This document shows, piece by piece, positions 50,242 to 58,255 of a DNA stretch of 64,000 nt. The position numbers and the translations under genes were made by a program. This stretch comes from Halanaeroarchaeum sp. HSR-CO (GTDB taxonomy: Archaea; Halobacteriota; Halobacteria; Halobacteriales; Halobacteriaceae): positions 62,001-126,000 of the forward strand of contig NZ_CP087724.1 of NCBI RefSeq assembly GCF_024972755.1, read 5' to 3'. Position 1 is the first letter of the stretch. Every line of letters begins with the position of its first letter. The notes beneath the pieces were generated by a model. The model worked only from the letters and a program-made list of their open reading frames with translations. It searched no databases and was not told the DNA's origin.

Positions 50242-51270
50242 ATGCAACGCCGCCGCGAATTCCTCGCCGGGGTCACGGCCGCCGCGCTGACCGCCACCGC
50301 GGGCTGTACGACCGTCGGCGAAACCGAATCTCGCACTACGAGGCTGAATCTGGCCTACGACGCGGCACCACCACACTTCCAGGCCGTCGTCATGCAGCAA
50401 CGGGAGCAACTGGCATCGATTCCCGCACGCGTGGAAGCGAACGAGGCCAGTTGCAAGAGCATCGTCCAGTTGCTCGTCTCGGGGAAGGCCGACCTCGGCA
50501 TGATCGGGATGATCCCGGCGCTCGTGGCCATCGACTCCGACGAGTCGATGCAGGCGATCACCGCGAGTTCGAAGGACGCCTTCGTGGTGATGGCCACCGA
50601 GACGGTCGCCGACCGATACGACGAGCGGGGCGGCGCTGCGATCGCCGCGTTCGCCGAGGAGTCCGGTCGCCCCTTCGAACTCGGAACGTACCCCAAGGGC
50701 AGCGTCTCCGACATCACGGCCCGGTACTGGATCCAGGAAACCGACGGGATCACCGCCGAGGACGTGGACCTGGTCCACCTCGGCGGCCCGAATGCGGCCC
50801 AGCAGGCGCTGCTCGCGGACGAAGTCGACGGGGCGCTCATCCCCGAACCGACGCCGACCGTGATCGAGGCGTCCGACGCGCCGTACCGGCGTATCGACTG
50901 GGTGGGGGAGTTCCTGCCCGGCGAACCGGCTGGCGTCACTGTCGTGCGTGAGGAGTTCGCCCGGGACCACCCCGACGTGGTCGAGGCGTTCGTCGAGGAA
51001 CACGTGGCCGCGACCGAGTTCATCCACGGGAACGCCGGGCGGGCCGCCGAGTACATGACGTCGGCCTACGGCGGCGAGAGCGCCCTCGACGAGCAGATCG
51101 CCCGCAAGGCGATCGAACGGCCCGCAACGGAGTACGTGAGCGACCCCCGGGCGGTCGTCGACGGAACGGCGGTCCTCGCGCGGTACGCCGGGCAACTCGG
51201 GAAGACGGACACCGTCATCGATACCGATCGGATCTTCGAGACGCGCTACTACGACCGGGTGGTGGACTGA
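50242..51270 (+). CDS. ABC transporter substrate-binding lipoprotein, NitT/TauT type
   Basis: 342 residues from MQRRREFLAGVTAA, a Tat signal followed by a lipobox at TATAGC. The mature domain is like SsuA/TauA/ThiY proteins: RTTRLNLAYDAAPPHFQAVV, SIVQLLVSGKADLGMIGMIP, ELGTYPKGSVSDITARYWIQ, VDLVHLGGPNAAQQALLADE and DGALIPEPTPTVI. Such proteins capture sulfonates, nitrate-like anions, thiamine precursors or other small molecules; the ligand is open. It heads the cluster SBP - DUF2061 - permease - ATPase. A 12-base palindrome (50164-50175) and an inverted ATTGGT...ACCAAT (50101-50119) lie in the divergent promoter toward the SirR-like regulator. Confidence 0.88.
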   Translation: MQRRREFLAGVTAAALTATAGCTTVGETESRTTRLNLAYDAAPPHFQAVVMQQREQLASIPARVEANEASCKSIVQLLVSGKADLGMIGMIPALVAIDSDESMQAITASSKDAFVVMATETVADRYDERGGAAIAAFAEESGRPFELGTYPKGSVSDITARYWIQETDGITAEDVDLVHLGGPNAAQQALLADEVDGALIPEPTPTVIEASDAPYRRIDWVGEFLPGEPAGVTVVREEFARDHPDVVEAFVEEHVAATEFIHGNAGRAAEYMTSAYGGESALDEQIARKAIERPATEYVSDPRAVVDGTAVLARYAGQLGKTDTVIDTDRIFETRYYDRVVD

Positions 51271-51323
51271 GAATCGATGATCGGTCCAGGGCGGGGCGAC
51301 GGTGAACGGACTGGAGTGGGCCG

Positions 51324-51408
51324 CGATGACCAAACGCGGGGCGTGTCGACGATGACTACACGTGAGGGGTGTCGACGATGACTACACGTGAGGGGTGTCG
51401 ACGATGAC
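51324..51408 (+). repeat. 26-bp tandem repeats at a gene start
   Basis: Units of exactly 26 bases start with CGATGAC at 51324 (diverged), 51350 and 51376. A fourth CGATGAC at 51402 contains the start codon of the DUF2061 gene. The two inner units are identical. Each holds an ATGAC, so start-like codons recur in three phases. Confidence 0.85.
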
Positions 51409-51664
51409 CGTTCGATCGTGGGAGTCGGCGGTCGGTAGCGCGACGACGGACCGTTGCTGGTGGGAATCGCTGGTCAAGGCGCTCGTCTATCGCCTCTTCA
51501 TGGTGGTGCTGACCGTTGCCGTCGCCTTCGCCGTCACGACCGACACCGTAGCCTCCCTGCAGATCGGCATCGTCACGAACGGCCTCAAGACCGGAACCTA
51601 CTACCTGTACGAACGGCTCTGGGAGCGATTCCGCGTCGGGAGGTGGTCCCATGGCGATTCGTGA
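51404..51664 (+). CDS. DUF2061 small membrane protein
   Basis: 86 residues. The DUF2061 pattern is WWESLVKALVYRLFMVVLTV then TDTVASLQIGIVTNGLKTGT and YYLYERLWERFRVG, with two helices. Proteins of this type often accompany sulfur assimilation or inorganic anion genes. Its role with this ABC transporter is unknown, but it overlaps the permease start by 14 bases and so belongs to the operon. The start codon is inside the last partial copy of a 26-base tandem repeat; an in-frame GTG nine bases earlier is an alternative. Confidence 0.85.
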   Translation: MTVRSWESAVGSATTDRCWWESLVKALVYRLFMVVLTVAVAFAVTTDTVASLQIGIVTNGLKTGTYYLYERLWERFRVGRWSHGDS

Positions 51665-52496
51665 TGCGGGGCCGTTCTCCTCGCCGAGTTTCGGGTCGCT
51701 CCAGTTACCGTCCAGGGTCGACCGCCGGATCAGCCGCGGCCTCGTCGGGAGCTTCGCGTTCGTCCTGCTGTGGACCGCGCTGGCCCGCCAGGTGCCCACC
51801 TACCTGTTGCCGACCCCGCTGGCCGTCGGCCAGGCGTTCGTCGTGGAGGCGACCACGCCCGCGACCTACGCGCTGCCAGTTCTCGGTACGGAGCTGACGC
51901 TCACGAGTCTTGCCGTCGTCCTCCTGCAGAGTCTCACCCATTACCTGCCGGGGTTGTTCCTCGGGGTCGGCGTGGGGGTGCCCCTCGGCGTCGCCCTCGC
52001 GTGGTGGGAGACAATCGACCAGTACGTCTCGCCGGTGGTCGGGCTCTTGCGCCCGATCCCGCCGCTGGCCTGGATGGGGCTGGTCATCGTCTGGGTCGGG
52101 ATCGGCCACGCCGGCGCGGCGGTCATCGTGGCTATCGGCTCCCTCTGGATCACGTTCTTCGCTGCCTACGGCGGGGTCCGTGAGCTCCCGCCGAAGCTGC
52201 TCGAGGCGGGTCGATCGCTTGGGGTCGACACCGATCGCGAGATGCTGCGAGCCATCGTCCTGCCGGGGGCGGCCGCGCCGATTCTCACGGGCGTCCGCAC
52301 CAGTATCGGCCGGAGCTGGATGATCGTCGTCGCGGCGGAACTGTTCGGCGCGCCGGGAATCGGCTACCGGATCATCCACACCGCCCAGTCGTTGGCGATG
52401 GACGTGAGCATGGCCTACATGCTGGCGCTGGGCCTGGCCTACCTCCTCTCGGACGCCGCCTTCGGCTCCCTCCGACGGAGGGTCACACCGTGGTGA
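51651..52496 (+). CDS. ABC transporter permease, NitT/TauT type
   Basis: 281 residues, six predicted helices. It has the SsuC/TauC layout: [71 protein letters not shown], and the EAA loop [20 protein letters not shown] followed by [14 protein letters not shown]. It forms the membrane channel for the binding protein at 50242. The start overlaps the DUF2061 stop and its stop overlaps the ATPase start by seven bases. Confidence 0.92.
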   Translation: MAIRDAGPFSSPSFGSLQLPSRVDRRISRGLVGSFAFVLLWTALARQVPTYLLPTPLAVGQAFVVEATTPATYALPVLGTELTLTSLAVVLLQSLTHYLPGLFLGVGVGVPLGVALAWWETIDQYVSPVVGLLRPIPPLAWMGLVIVWVGIGHAGAAVIVAIGSLWITFFAAYGGVRELPPKLLEAGRSLGVDTDREMLRAIVLPGAAAPILTGVRTSIGRSWMIVVAAELFGAPGIGYRIIHTAQSLAMDVSMAYMLALGLAYLLSDAAFGSLRRRVTPW

Positions 52497-53371
52497 GCGC
52501 TGGCGAGCAACCGGCGCTCGCGCTCCGCGGCGTCACCCGGCGCTTCGACGGCGCCGACGGCAGCGTGACCGCACTGCAGGGGGTCGATCTCACGGTCGAG
52601 CGGGGCGAATTCCTCGCGATCGTCGGGCCCTCCGGCTGTGGGAAGAGCACTCTCCTCCGCATCGCCGCCGGCCTGACCCGTCCGACGACCGGGCGGGTGA
52701 CCGTCGCCGGCGACCGCGTCACCGGCCCCGGCCCGGACCGCGGTCTCGTCTTCCAGGAGGCCACGCCGTTCCCCTGGCGAACGGTCGCGGGGAACGTCCG
52801 TTTCGGCCTCGAACACGGCGACTGGCCCGCCGACCGCGTGGAGGACCGTGTCGCGGCGATGCTCGAGATGGTCGGGCTGGCCGACCGAGCGGCGGCCCGC
52901 CCGCGGGAACTCTCCGGCGGCATGAAAAAGCGGGTCGGCATCGCCCGTGCGCTCGCGCCCGACCCGTCGATCCTCCTCCTGGACGAGCCCTTCGGCAACC
53001 TCGACGCGCTCACCCGTGACACCCTGCAGCGGGACCTGCTCTCGATCTGGGAGCGGACCGGCAAGACCATCGTCTTCGTGACCCACGCGACTGGCGAGGC
53101 CGTCAAACTCGCCGACCGTGTGGTCGTCTTCGACGACGATCCTGGCCGGGTCAGGTCGACCGTCGAGGTCGACCTTCCGCGTCCTCGGCGGCCAGAGAGT
53201 CCCGAATTCCAGGCCAGCAAGCGGCGGATCGTCGACCTCGTCCGGGGCGAGCACTTCCCCGGAGATTCACGGCAGTCGAACCGCACGACGACCGAGGACC
53301 GACAGTCGAACCGCACGACGACCGACGACCGACAGACGGACCAAAACTCCGACCCGTACCACACATCATGA
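52490..53371 (+). CDS. ABC transporter ATP-binding protein, NitT/TauT type
   Basis: 293 residues from a GTG start. Walker [13 protein letters not shown]-loop [11 protein letters not shown], signature [15 protein letters not shown], Walker [15 protein letters not shown] and H-loop [10 protein letters not shown] are intact, as in SsuB/TauB. The last 35 residues are an Asp/Arg/Thr-rich tail built on a 30-base tandem repeat ([20 protein letters not shown]). The stop overlaps the start of the DJ-1::TsaA fusion gene (ATGA), making that gene an operon member. Confidence 0.93.
   Translation: MVSAGEQPALALRGVTRRFDGADGSVTALQGVDLTVERGEFLAIVGPSGCGKSTLLRIAAGLTRPTTGRVTVAGDRVTGPGPDRGLVFQEATPFPWRTVAGNVRFGLEHGDWPADRVEDRVAAMLEMVGLADRAAARPRELSGGMKKRVGIARALAPDPSILLLDEPFGNLDALTRDTLQRDLLSIWERTGKTIVFVTHATGEAVKLADRVVVFDDDPGRVRSTVEVDLPRPRRPESPEFQASKRRIVDLVRGEHFPGDSRQSNRTTTEDRQSNRTTTDDRQTDQNSDPYHTS
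53270..53329 (+). repeat. 30-bp tandem duplication in the ATPase tail
   Basis: Two nearly identical 30-base units each code RQSNRTTT plus ED or DD, followed by a partial third (RQTD). It adds a disordered tail without changing the frame. Confidence 0.85.
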
Positions 53372-54366
53372 CTCTCGATACCATCATCTTCGCGGCGAAC
53401 CGCTTCGGCGACCGCTCGCTCAGCTACCCCTACTACCGGCTCCAGGAGGCGGGCCACTCCGTCGCCATCGCCACGCCAGGCGGTGAATCGATAACCGGCC
53501 TCCACGGGGTCGACTTCGACGCCGACCTGTCCCTCGACGCGGTCGACCCGGCCGCCTACGACCTTCTGATCCTGCCGGGCGGGTACGCATCGGAGACCAT
53601 CCGGATGCGCGCTCCCCACGCCATCGAGGCCGTGGCCGCCTTCGACGCGGCCGGCAAACCGATCGCCTCGATCTGTCACGGGGCGCAGTTGCTCAATAGC
53701 GCGGGGATCGTCGACGGGCGCCGGCTCGCCTGCCACCCCTCGATCAGGGACGATATCGAACGGTCCGGAGGCACGTTCGTCGACGAACCGGCGGTCGTCG
53801 ACGACAACCTCGTCACCGCTCGCGATTACGAGGACGTCCACGAGTGGCTCGCCGCGCTCCTGGCCCACCTCGACGACGACGCCGCCCGGGGATACGACCC
53901 CATCGGCGTCATCCGGTCGCCCTTCGAGAGCGAGGCGGGGATGCCGATTCAGGGTGCCTTCTCCGACGCCTCTGGCGTCGTCGAGGTCGACGAGCGGTTC
54001 GCCGACGGCCTGCTCGACCTGGAGGGCTTCTCCCACCTCCTGCTCGTCTACGAGTTCCACCGGTCCGACGGCTACGATCTCCGGGTTCAGCCCTTCATGG
54101 AAGACGACGTCCACGGCGTCTTCGCGACGCGGGCCCCGCGCCGGCCGAACCCGATCGGCGTCTCCGTCGTCGAACTCGACTCGGTCTCGGATTCGTTCCT
54201 GTTCGTCGAAGGAATCGACGTCCTCGACGGGACGCCACTGCTCGACGTCAAACCGTTCGTCCCGCCGTTCAACGGGGTCGAGGACGCGTCGATCGGGTGG
54301 CTCGAAGGCTCGATCGACGACGAGGACCGCCGTGTCGCCGACGATCGATTCCTCTCGGAGAGCTAA
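53368..54366 (+). CDS. DJ-1/PfpI domain fused to a TsaA/TrmO-type domain
   Basis: 332 residues. Residues 1-170 are a DJ-1/PfpI domain: [17 protein letters not shown], nucleophile elbow SICHGAQLL (Cys103), and [16 protein letters not shown]. Residues 177-325 are a TsaA/TrmO-type SAM-dependent methyltransferase domain: [60 protein letters not shown] and [16 protein letters not shown]. TrmO methylates threonylcarbamoyl adenosine in tRNA; archaeal relatives may have other substrates. The domains normally exist separately. The start overlaps the ABC ATPase stop by four bases. No frame break separates the domains, so this is a true fusion unless assembly joined two genes. Confidence 0.9.
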   Translation: MTLDTIIFAANRFGDRSLSYPYYRLQEAGHSVAIATPGGESITGLHGVDFDADLSLDAVDPAAYDLLILPGGYASETIRMRAPHAIEAVAAFDAAGKPIASICHGAQLLNSAGIVDGRRLACHPSIRDDIERSGGTFVDEPAVVDDNLVTARDYEDVHEWLAALLAHLDDDAARGYDPIGVIRSPFESEAGMPIQGAFSDASGVVEVDERFADGLLDLEGFSHLLLVYEFHRSDGYDLRVQPFMEDDVHGVFATRAPRRPNPIGVSVVELDSVSDSFLFVEGIDVLDGTPLLDVKPFVPPFNGVEDASIGWLEGSIDDEDRRVADDRFLSES

Positions 54367-54373
54367 CGCAGTA

Positions 54374-54381
54374 CGATTTAA
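54374..54381 (+). promoter_or_regulatory. TATA box of the MBL-fold gene
   Basis: GATTTAAG lies about 29 bases before the ATG at 54407, just after the stop of the fusion gene. It suggests a separate leaderless transcript. Confidence 0.5.
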
Positions 54382-54406
54382 GCGCCACGCCTCACAACCA
54401 CGGCGT

Positions 54407-55192
54407 ATGGTGCGCGTCAGCGTCCTGATGGACGACCGGATCGAGGCGATGCGACCGCGTGGGCTCCAGTCCGAACACGGCTTTTCGGTCGTCGTCGACG
54501 ACGTCCTCTTCGATACCGGACAGACCGGGGTCGCCGTGGAGAACGCCCGGCGACTCGGACTGCCGACCGCGTACGACACGGTCGTCCTGAGTCACGGTCA
54601 CTACGATCACACGGGTGGGCTGCCGTCGTTCCTGCCGGCGGCGGAACGGCTGTACGCCCACCCGGAAGCGTTCGCGCCGAAGTTCCGTGACGGCGAGTAC
54701 ATCGGGAACCCCTACCGGCGCGAGCGCATCGCCGCCGACGTCGAAGTGATCACGCACACCGAGCCGATCGAGGTTGCCCCGGACGTCTACGCGCTGGGAG
54801 AGGTTCCTCGCTCGTATCCGGACAACCCGACCGGGGAGACGGTCGACGAGGCCGGCGAGCGTGTGACCGACCGGATCCTCGACGATCAGTCACTGGCAGT
54901 CGAGACCGACGAGGGCCTCTTTTTGATCTGCGGGTGCTGTCACGCCGGTCTTCGGAACACGATCGAGCACGCCGAAGCGGCACTGGACTCGCCGGTCAGG
55001 GCCGTGCTGGGCGGCACGCACCTCGGCGCCGTCGACGCAGCGACGGTCCAGGAGATCGCCGACTACCTCGAGGGGCGACTTGACCTCCTCGCCCCCTCCC
55101 ACTGCACGGGCCCGGCGGCCGAACGCATCCTCGCCGATCGCCTACCAGGTCCGTTCACCCAGGTCGGCGTCGGCAGCGAGATCGAGTGGTAA
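54407..55192 (+). CDS. MBL-fold metallo-hydrolase, dihydropteroate-related synthase type
   Basis: 261 residues. The metal-binding motif is [13 protein letters not shown] (HxHxDH) near residue 65. Further ligands are probably the Cys/His in [19 protein letters not shown] and the late [13 protein letters not shown]. The start [20 protein letters not shown], with its own [10 protein letters not shown], is like proteins annotated as 7,8-dihydropterin-6-methyl aminobenzene-phosphate synthase in archaea. The true reaction in haloarchaea is unknown because they make folates rather than methanopterin. It stands next to the TsaA fusion, an association I recall from some methanogens and sulfate reducers. 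Confidence 0.88.
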   Translation: MVRVSVLMDDRIEAMRPRGLQSEHGFSVVVDDVLFDTGQTGVAVENARRLGLPTAYDTVVLSHGHYDHTGGLPSFLPAAERLYAHPEAFAPKFRDGEYIGNPYRRERIAADVEVITHTEPIEVAPDVYALGEVPRSYPDNPTGETVDEAGERVTDRILDDQSLAVETDEGLFLICGCCHAGLRNTIEHAEAALDSPVRAVLGGTHLGAVDAATVQEIADYLEGRLDLLAPSHCTGPAAERILADRLPGPFTQVGVGSEIEW

Positions 55193-55263
55193 CGCGGCGC
55201 AAGCGGAGTGATAACGCCTCACAGGGCCCGAGAGCCGATTTTCGGGTTGTTGGAAGCCGCGAC

Positions 55264-55272
55264 AGATTTATC
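55264..55272 (+). promoter_or_regulatory. TATA box of the feo operon
   Basis: AGATTTATC in GC-rich surroundings, about 30 bases before the operator. Transcription would start near 55295, placing the operator just downstream of the start site, where a bound repressor blocks initiation. Confidence 0.5.
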
Positions 55273-55298
55273 CCCGTGGCCAGGAGATTTTTGGATGT

Positions 55299-55318
55299 CC
55301 TAAATTAGGTGGGCCTAA
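55299..55318 (+). promoter_or_regulatory. DtxR/SirR-type operator at feoA
   Basis: Three half-sites in a row: CCTAA (55299-55303), A, TTAGG (55305-55309), TGGG, CCTAA (55314-55318). They form two overlapping palindromes, CCTAA-A-TTAGG and TTAGG-TGGG-CCTAA. The last A is the first base of the feoA start codon. The half-site is like iron-dependent DtxR/IdeR boxes. The second palindrome recurs at 48706-48719. Confidence 0.7.
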
Positions 55319-55617
55319 TGTCACGTCACAAAAATCACGGCGGCTGCCGACGACAGTCCTCCCGGCGCGGCGGTCGAGGCCGGTGTCAGCGCAAGTGTCT
55401 TGCCGAGATGGGGGGCCGGGAGTGTGGCACCATCGAGGAGATCGACGAGGAGATCCGCGAACAGGTCGTCTCCATGGGCGTCAGGCCCGGGAAACGCCTC
55501 GTCATCCAGAGCAAACAGCCGTTGAACGGCCCCATCGTCGTCTCGGTCGGCCAGAACATGACGTCTCTCAGTCGCTCACATGCACGCCAAATCGAAGTCG
55601 CCGTCGACGTCGAGTGA
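55318..55617 (+). CDS. feoA: FeoA family protein with Cys/Arg-rich N-terminus
   Basis: 99 residues from the ATG that touches the operator. The C-terminal 60 residues are the FeoA SH3-like domain (VVSMGVRPGKRLVIQSKQPL, PIVVSVGQNMTSLSRSHARQ). The first 40 residues are unusual: HGGCRRQSSRRGGRGRCQRKC and GGRECG give four Cys amid Arg/Gly, perhaps a metal or nucleic acid contact. FeoA stimulates ferrous iron uptake through FeoB. The gene overlaps the FeoB GTPase gene by 38 bases. Confidence 0.88.
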   Translation: MSRHKNHGGCRRQSSRRGGRGRCQRKCLAEMGGRECGTIEEIDEEIREQVVSMGVRPGKRLVIQSKQPLNGPIVVSVGQNMTSLSRSHARQIEVAVDVE

Positions 55618-56161
55618 CCGCTCGCGTGTCCTGTTGGTCGGCCATCCGAACGTCGGGAAGAGTGCGCTCTTCAACCGGCTCACCGGCGCCGACATCACCG
55701 AATCCAACTATCCGGGGACGACCGTCGATTACACCGAGGGCGAACTCGTCTACGATGGGGAGTCGCTCACCGTCATCGACGTTCCCGGCACCTTCTCGCT
55801 GAACCCGAAAGACCGCGCCGAAGCCGTCGCGGCCGACCTCCTCGAAGACAACCCCGAGGCGACGGTGATCTGCGTGCTCGACGCCACGCGCATCGAACGC
55901 GGCCTCCACCTCGCGCTCGAGGTGATCGAACGCGGGTACGCGGTCGTCCTGGCGTTGAACATGTGGGACGAGGCGCGCGAGAACGGGGTCGCCGTCGACG
56001 TCGACCGACTCGAGTCGGTCCTCGGCGTCCCCGTCGTGCCGACCGTCGCTCCGACCGGCCGCGGCGTCCAGGAACTGGTCGAGAGCCTCGGACGCGCCGC
56101 CGCACCCGCCATCGATGCGATCGACGACCGCCTCGCCGTCGACGGGGGCGAACGGGCGTGA
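55580..56161 (+). CDS. feoB: FeoB GTPase domain as a separate protein
   Basis: 193 residues covering only the N-terminal G domain of FeoB. G1 is GHPNVGKS (residues 21-28), G2 region ESNYPGTTVDYTEG, G3 DVPGTFSLNP, G4 NMWDEARENG, and G5 region APTGRGVQEL. The membrane part is encoded by the next gene, whose GTG start overlaps this stop (GTGA). The G domain therefore acts as a separate subunit rather than an N-terminal domain. It uses GTP to gate or signal ferrous iron transport. Confidence 0.93.
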   Translation: MHAKSKSPSTSSDRSRVLLVGHPNVGKSALFNRLTGADITESNYPGTTVDYTEGELVYDGESLTVIDVPGTFSLNPKDRAEAVAADLLEDNPEATVICVLDATRIERGLHLALEVIERGYAVVLALNMWDEARENGVAVDVDRLESVLGVPVVPTVAPTGRGVQELVESLGRAAAPAIDAIDDRLAVDGGERA

Positions 56162-57393
56162 GCACCGACCTCGACCCCGCCGAACGCTGGGAGCTCGTCG
56201 ACGCCATCGTCGATGAGACCGTCGCCTACGACGAGACCCGTGAATCGTTGCCCGAGGTCCTCGGGAAACTCACCGTCGATCCCTGGATCGGACTCCCGTT
56301 CGCGGTCACCGTCCTCTACGGAATCTGGGCGTTCTTCGGTGCCGTGGCGGGCTTTTTCACCGATGGATACTTCGTCCCGATCTTCGACGAGTACTGGCTG
56401 CCGTTCCTCCAGGACGCCTTCCCGTGGGAAGGGAGCTGGCTGTACTTCATCCTCGTCGGCGATCCGGCCGCGACGAACAGCTTCGAGGCCTTCGGGATGT
56501 TCACCAGTGGCCTCTTCGTGGCCGTCGGCGTGGTGTTGCCCGCCGTGTTCGCGCTGTATTTCATCATCGTCATCCTGGAGGACTCGGGGTACATGGCGCG
56601 ACTGGCCGTCCTGCTGGATACGCTGTTCCACCGGATCGGGCTCCACGGCTACTCGATCGTGCCGATGGTGCTCTCCTTTGGCTGCAACGTCCCCGGCGTC
56701 GCGGCGACGCGGAACCTCGAGTCCGAAAAACAGCGATTCATGATGATGACGTTGCTCTCGGTGTTCATCCCGTGTGGCGCCCAGCTGGGGATCATGCTCG
56801 CGTTGATCCCGCAGTACACCGGCTACATCCTCGTCTATCTGCTCGTGGGCTTTTTCGTCGTCGGGGCCGTCCTGAACCGGATCCTGCCGGGATCGTCGCC
56901 CGAGTTGATCACCGACATCCCGCCGCTTCGGGAGCCCAAACTGCCGAACGTGACGACCAAACTCTGGCTTCGCCTGCGCGGATTCCTGACGACGGCCGTC
57001 CCCTTCGTCCTGCTGGGCGTGGGCCTGATCAACGTCCTCTATCTCGGCGGGGCCATCGAGTGGCTGGCCACCTCCCTCGAACCCGTCCTGACGGGCTGGT
57101 TCGGGGTACCGAAGGAGACCGTGCCCGCGCTGATCGCCGGCTTCCTGCGCAAGGACCTGGCGGTGGCCCAGCTCACCGGCGTCGGGATGACTCCTTTCCA
57201 GCTGGTGATGTCGGTGGTGATGGTGAGCATCTACTTCCCGTGCGTGGCGACGTTCGCCATGCTGCTCAAGGAAGGCCGCGCGAGCGGCGGCATGGCCAGA
57301 ACCCTGGGTGGAGCGATCGCCGTTCTCGGCGTGACTCTGTTCGTCTGGGGCGGGCTGCTCCACCTGATCGGCAAACTCCTGGGGGTGGCCTGA
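56158..57393 (+). CDS. feoB: FeoB membrane domain as a separate protein
   Basis: 411 residues from the GTG overlapping the G-domain stop. It contains the two Gate domains and core of FeoB: DPWIGLPFAVTVLYGIWAFF, EDSGYMARLAVLLDTLFHRI, the key SFGCNVPGVAATRNLE, SVFIPCGAQLGIMLAL, and the mirrored VSIYFPCVATFAMLLKEG. The conserved gate Cys is present in each half. It forms the ferrous iron channel with the separate GTPase subunit. It ends two bases before the next membrane-protein gene, continuing the operon. Confidence 0.93.
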   Translation: MSTDLDPAERWELVDAIVDETVAYDETRESLPEVLGKLTVDPWIGLPFAVTVLYGIWAFFGAVAGFFTDGYFVPIFDEYWLPFLQDAFPWEGSWLYFILVGDPAATNSFEAFGMFTSGLFVAVGVVLPAVFALYFIIVILEDSGYMARLAVLLDTLFHRIGLHGYSIVPMVLSFGCNVPGVAATRNLESEKQRFMMMTLLSVFIPCGAQLGIMLALIPQYTGYILVYLLVGFFVVGAVLNRILPGSSPELITDIPPLREPKLPNVTTKLWLRLRGFLTTAVPFVLLGVGLINVLYLGGAIEWLATSLEPVLTGWFGVPKETVPALIAGFLRKDLAVAQLTGVGMTPFQLVMSVVMVSIYFPCVATFAMLLKEGRASGGMARTLGGAIAVLGVTLFVWGGLLHLIGKLLGVA

Positions 57394-57394
57394 G

Positions 57395-57850
57395 ATGACA
57401 CGGTTCGACGAAGTCTACTTCGGGCTACTCGGCCTCGTCGTGGCCGCGACCGGTGCTGTCGCGGTGTTACTGGGCGTCGTCGGCGATTCGCGGACCGTGG
57501 CGGCTCTCACCGTCGGGGGGACGTATCTCCTCTGGCGGGGCCTGATCGTCTTCTTCGCGGGGGCCTTCTTCCTCCGGGCCGCGGTCGACGGTCTCGACGA
57601 CCGGCGCGCCCAGGGCGTCGCGTTCCTGGCCGGGATCATGCTCTGGATCGTGGCCGCGACGGACGTTCTCGCCCGGGTGCTGGGCGCGATTCCCGGCGGC
57701 GGGGACGTCTGGGTCGCCAGCGCCCCGGCGATCGTCGGCTCACTGGGACCGCCGTACGCCCCGGCGATCCTCTTTGGGGTCCTTGCGCTGCCCGTCGTCC
57801 GGTTCACCCAGTACGCCCCAGAAGCGCCCGAGGGAGGTGTCGGCGAGTGA
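57395..57850 (+). CDS. Small membrane protein of the feo operon
   Basis: 151 residues, about four helices (FGLLGLVVAATGAVAVLLGV, TYLLWRGLIVFFAGAFFLRA, GVAFLAGIMLWIVAATDVLA, YAPAILFGVLALPVVRF). There are no Cys or His-rich motifs. It starts two bases after the FeoB membrane gene and overlaps the FeoC-like start by four bases, so it is an operon member. It may be an accessory subunit of the iron channel. I do not recognise a named family. Confidence 0.78.
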   Translation: MTRFDEVYFGLLGLVVAATGAVAVLLGVVGDSRTVAALTVGGTYLLWRGLIVFFAGAFFLRAAVDGLDDRRAQGVAFLAGIMLWIVAATDVLARVLGAIPGGGDVWVASAPAIVGSLGPPYAPAILFGVLALPVVRFTQYAPEAPEGGVGE

Positions 57851-58170
57851 CCAGCTACCGTCGGGTCCTGGCGCTGGTCGCCCGCGGTATCCAGCTCCCG
57901 GTCGCCGCCGATCGGCTGTCCCTGCGCGAGGACCGGGTTGCCGCCATGGTCGAGTCGATGGTCCGGGCCGGCCACCTCCGGGACGTCGGCTGTACGGGGG
58001 ATACGTGCTCGGCGTGTCCGATGGCCGATGGGTGTTCGATCTCCCAGTCGACCCCCTCGCAGTACGTCGTCACGGCGGCGGGCCGGTCGCTGCTGGCTGA
58101 GGCCGACGACGACGTCGTTCCGGATATCGAAGCGACGACGTCCTCCGTAACACCCTCGACTCGCGGATAG
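57847..58170 (+). CDS. FeoC-like winged-helix protein with a Cys cluster
   Basis: 107 residues from a GTG start (GTGA overlap). The N-terminal 50 residues are a short winged helix (LALVARGIQLPVAADRLSLR, AAMVESMVRAGHLRDV). The wing contains CTGDTCSACPMADGC, four Cys in a C-x4-C-x2-C-x5-C pattern, like the Fe-S binding loop of FeoC. FeoC-type proteins sense iron or oxygen and stabilise FeoB. The tail is disordered. Its place as last gene of the feo cluster supports this. Whether it binds DNA is unknown. Confidence 0.8.
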   Translation: MTSYRRVLALVARGIQLPVAADRLSLREDRVAAMVESMVRAGHLRDVGCTGDTCSACPMADGCSISQSTPSQYVVTAAGRSLLAEADDDVVPDIEATTSSVTPSTRG

Positions 58171-58255
58171 CCCACAGGCGCCCGGAACGACCCGTTATCA
58201 CTCGGTAGGAGTTGGCGAAACGCTGATGCGTGGTCCCGTGGTACGTATACATAGT

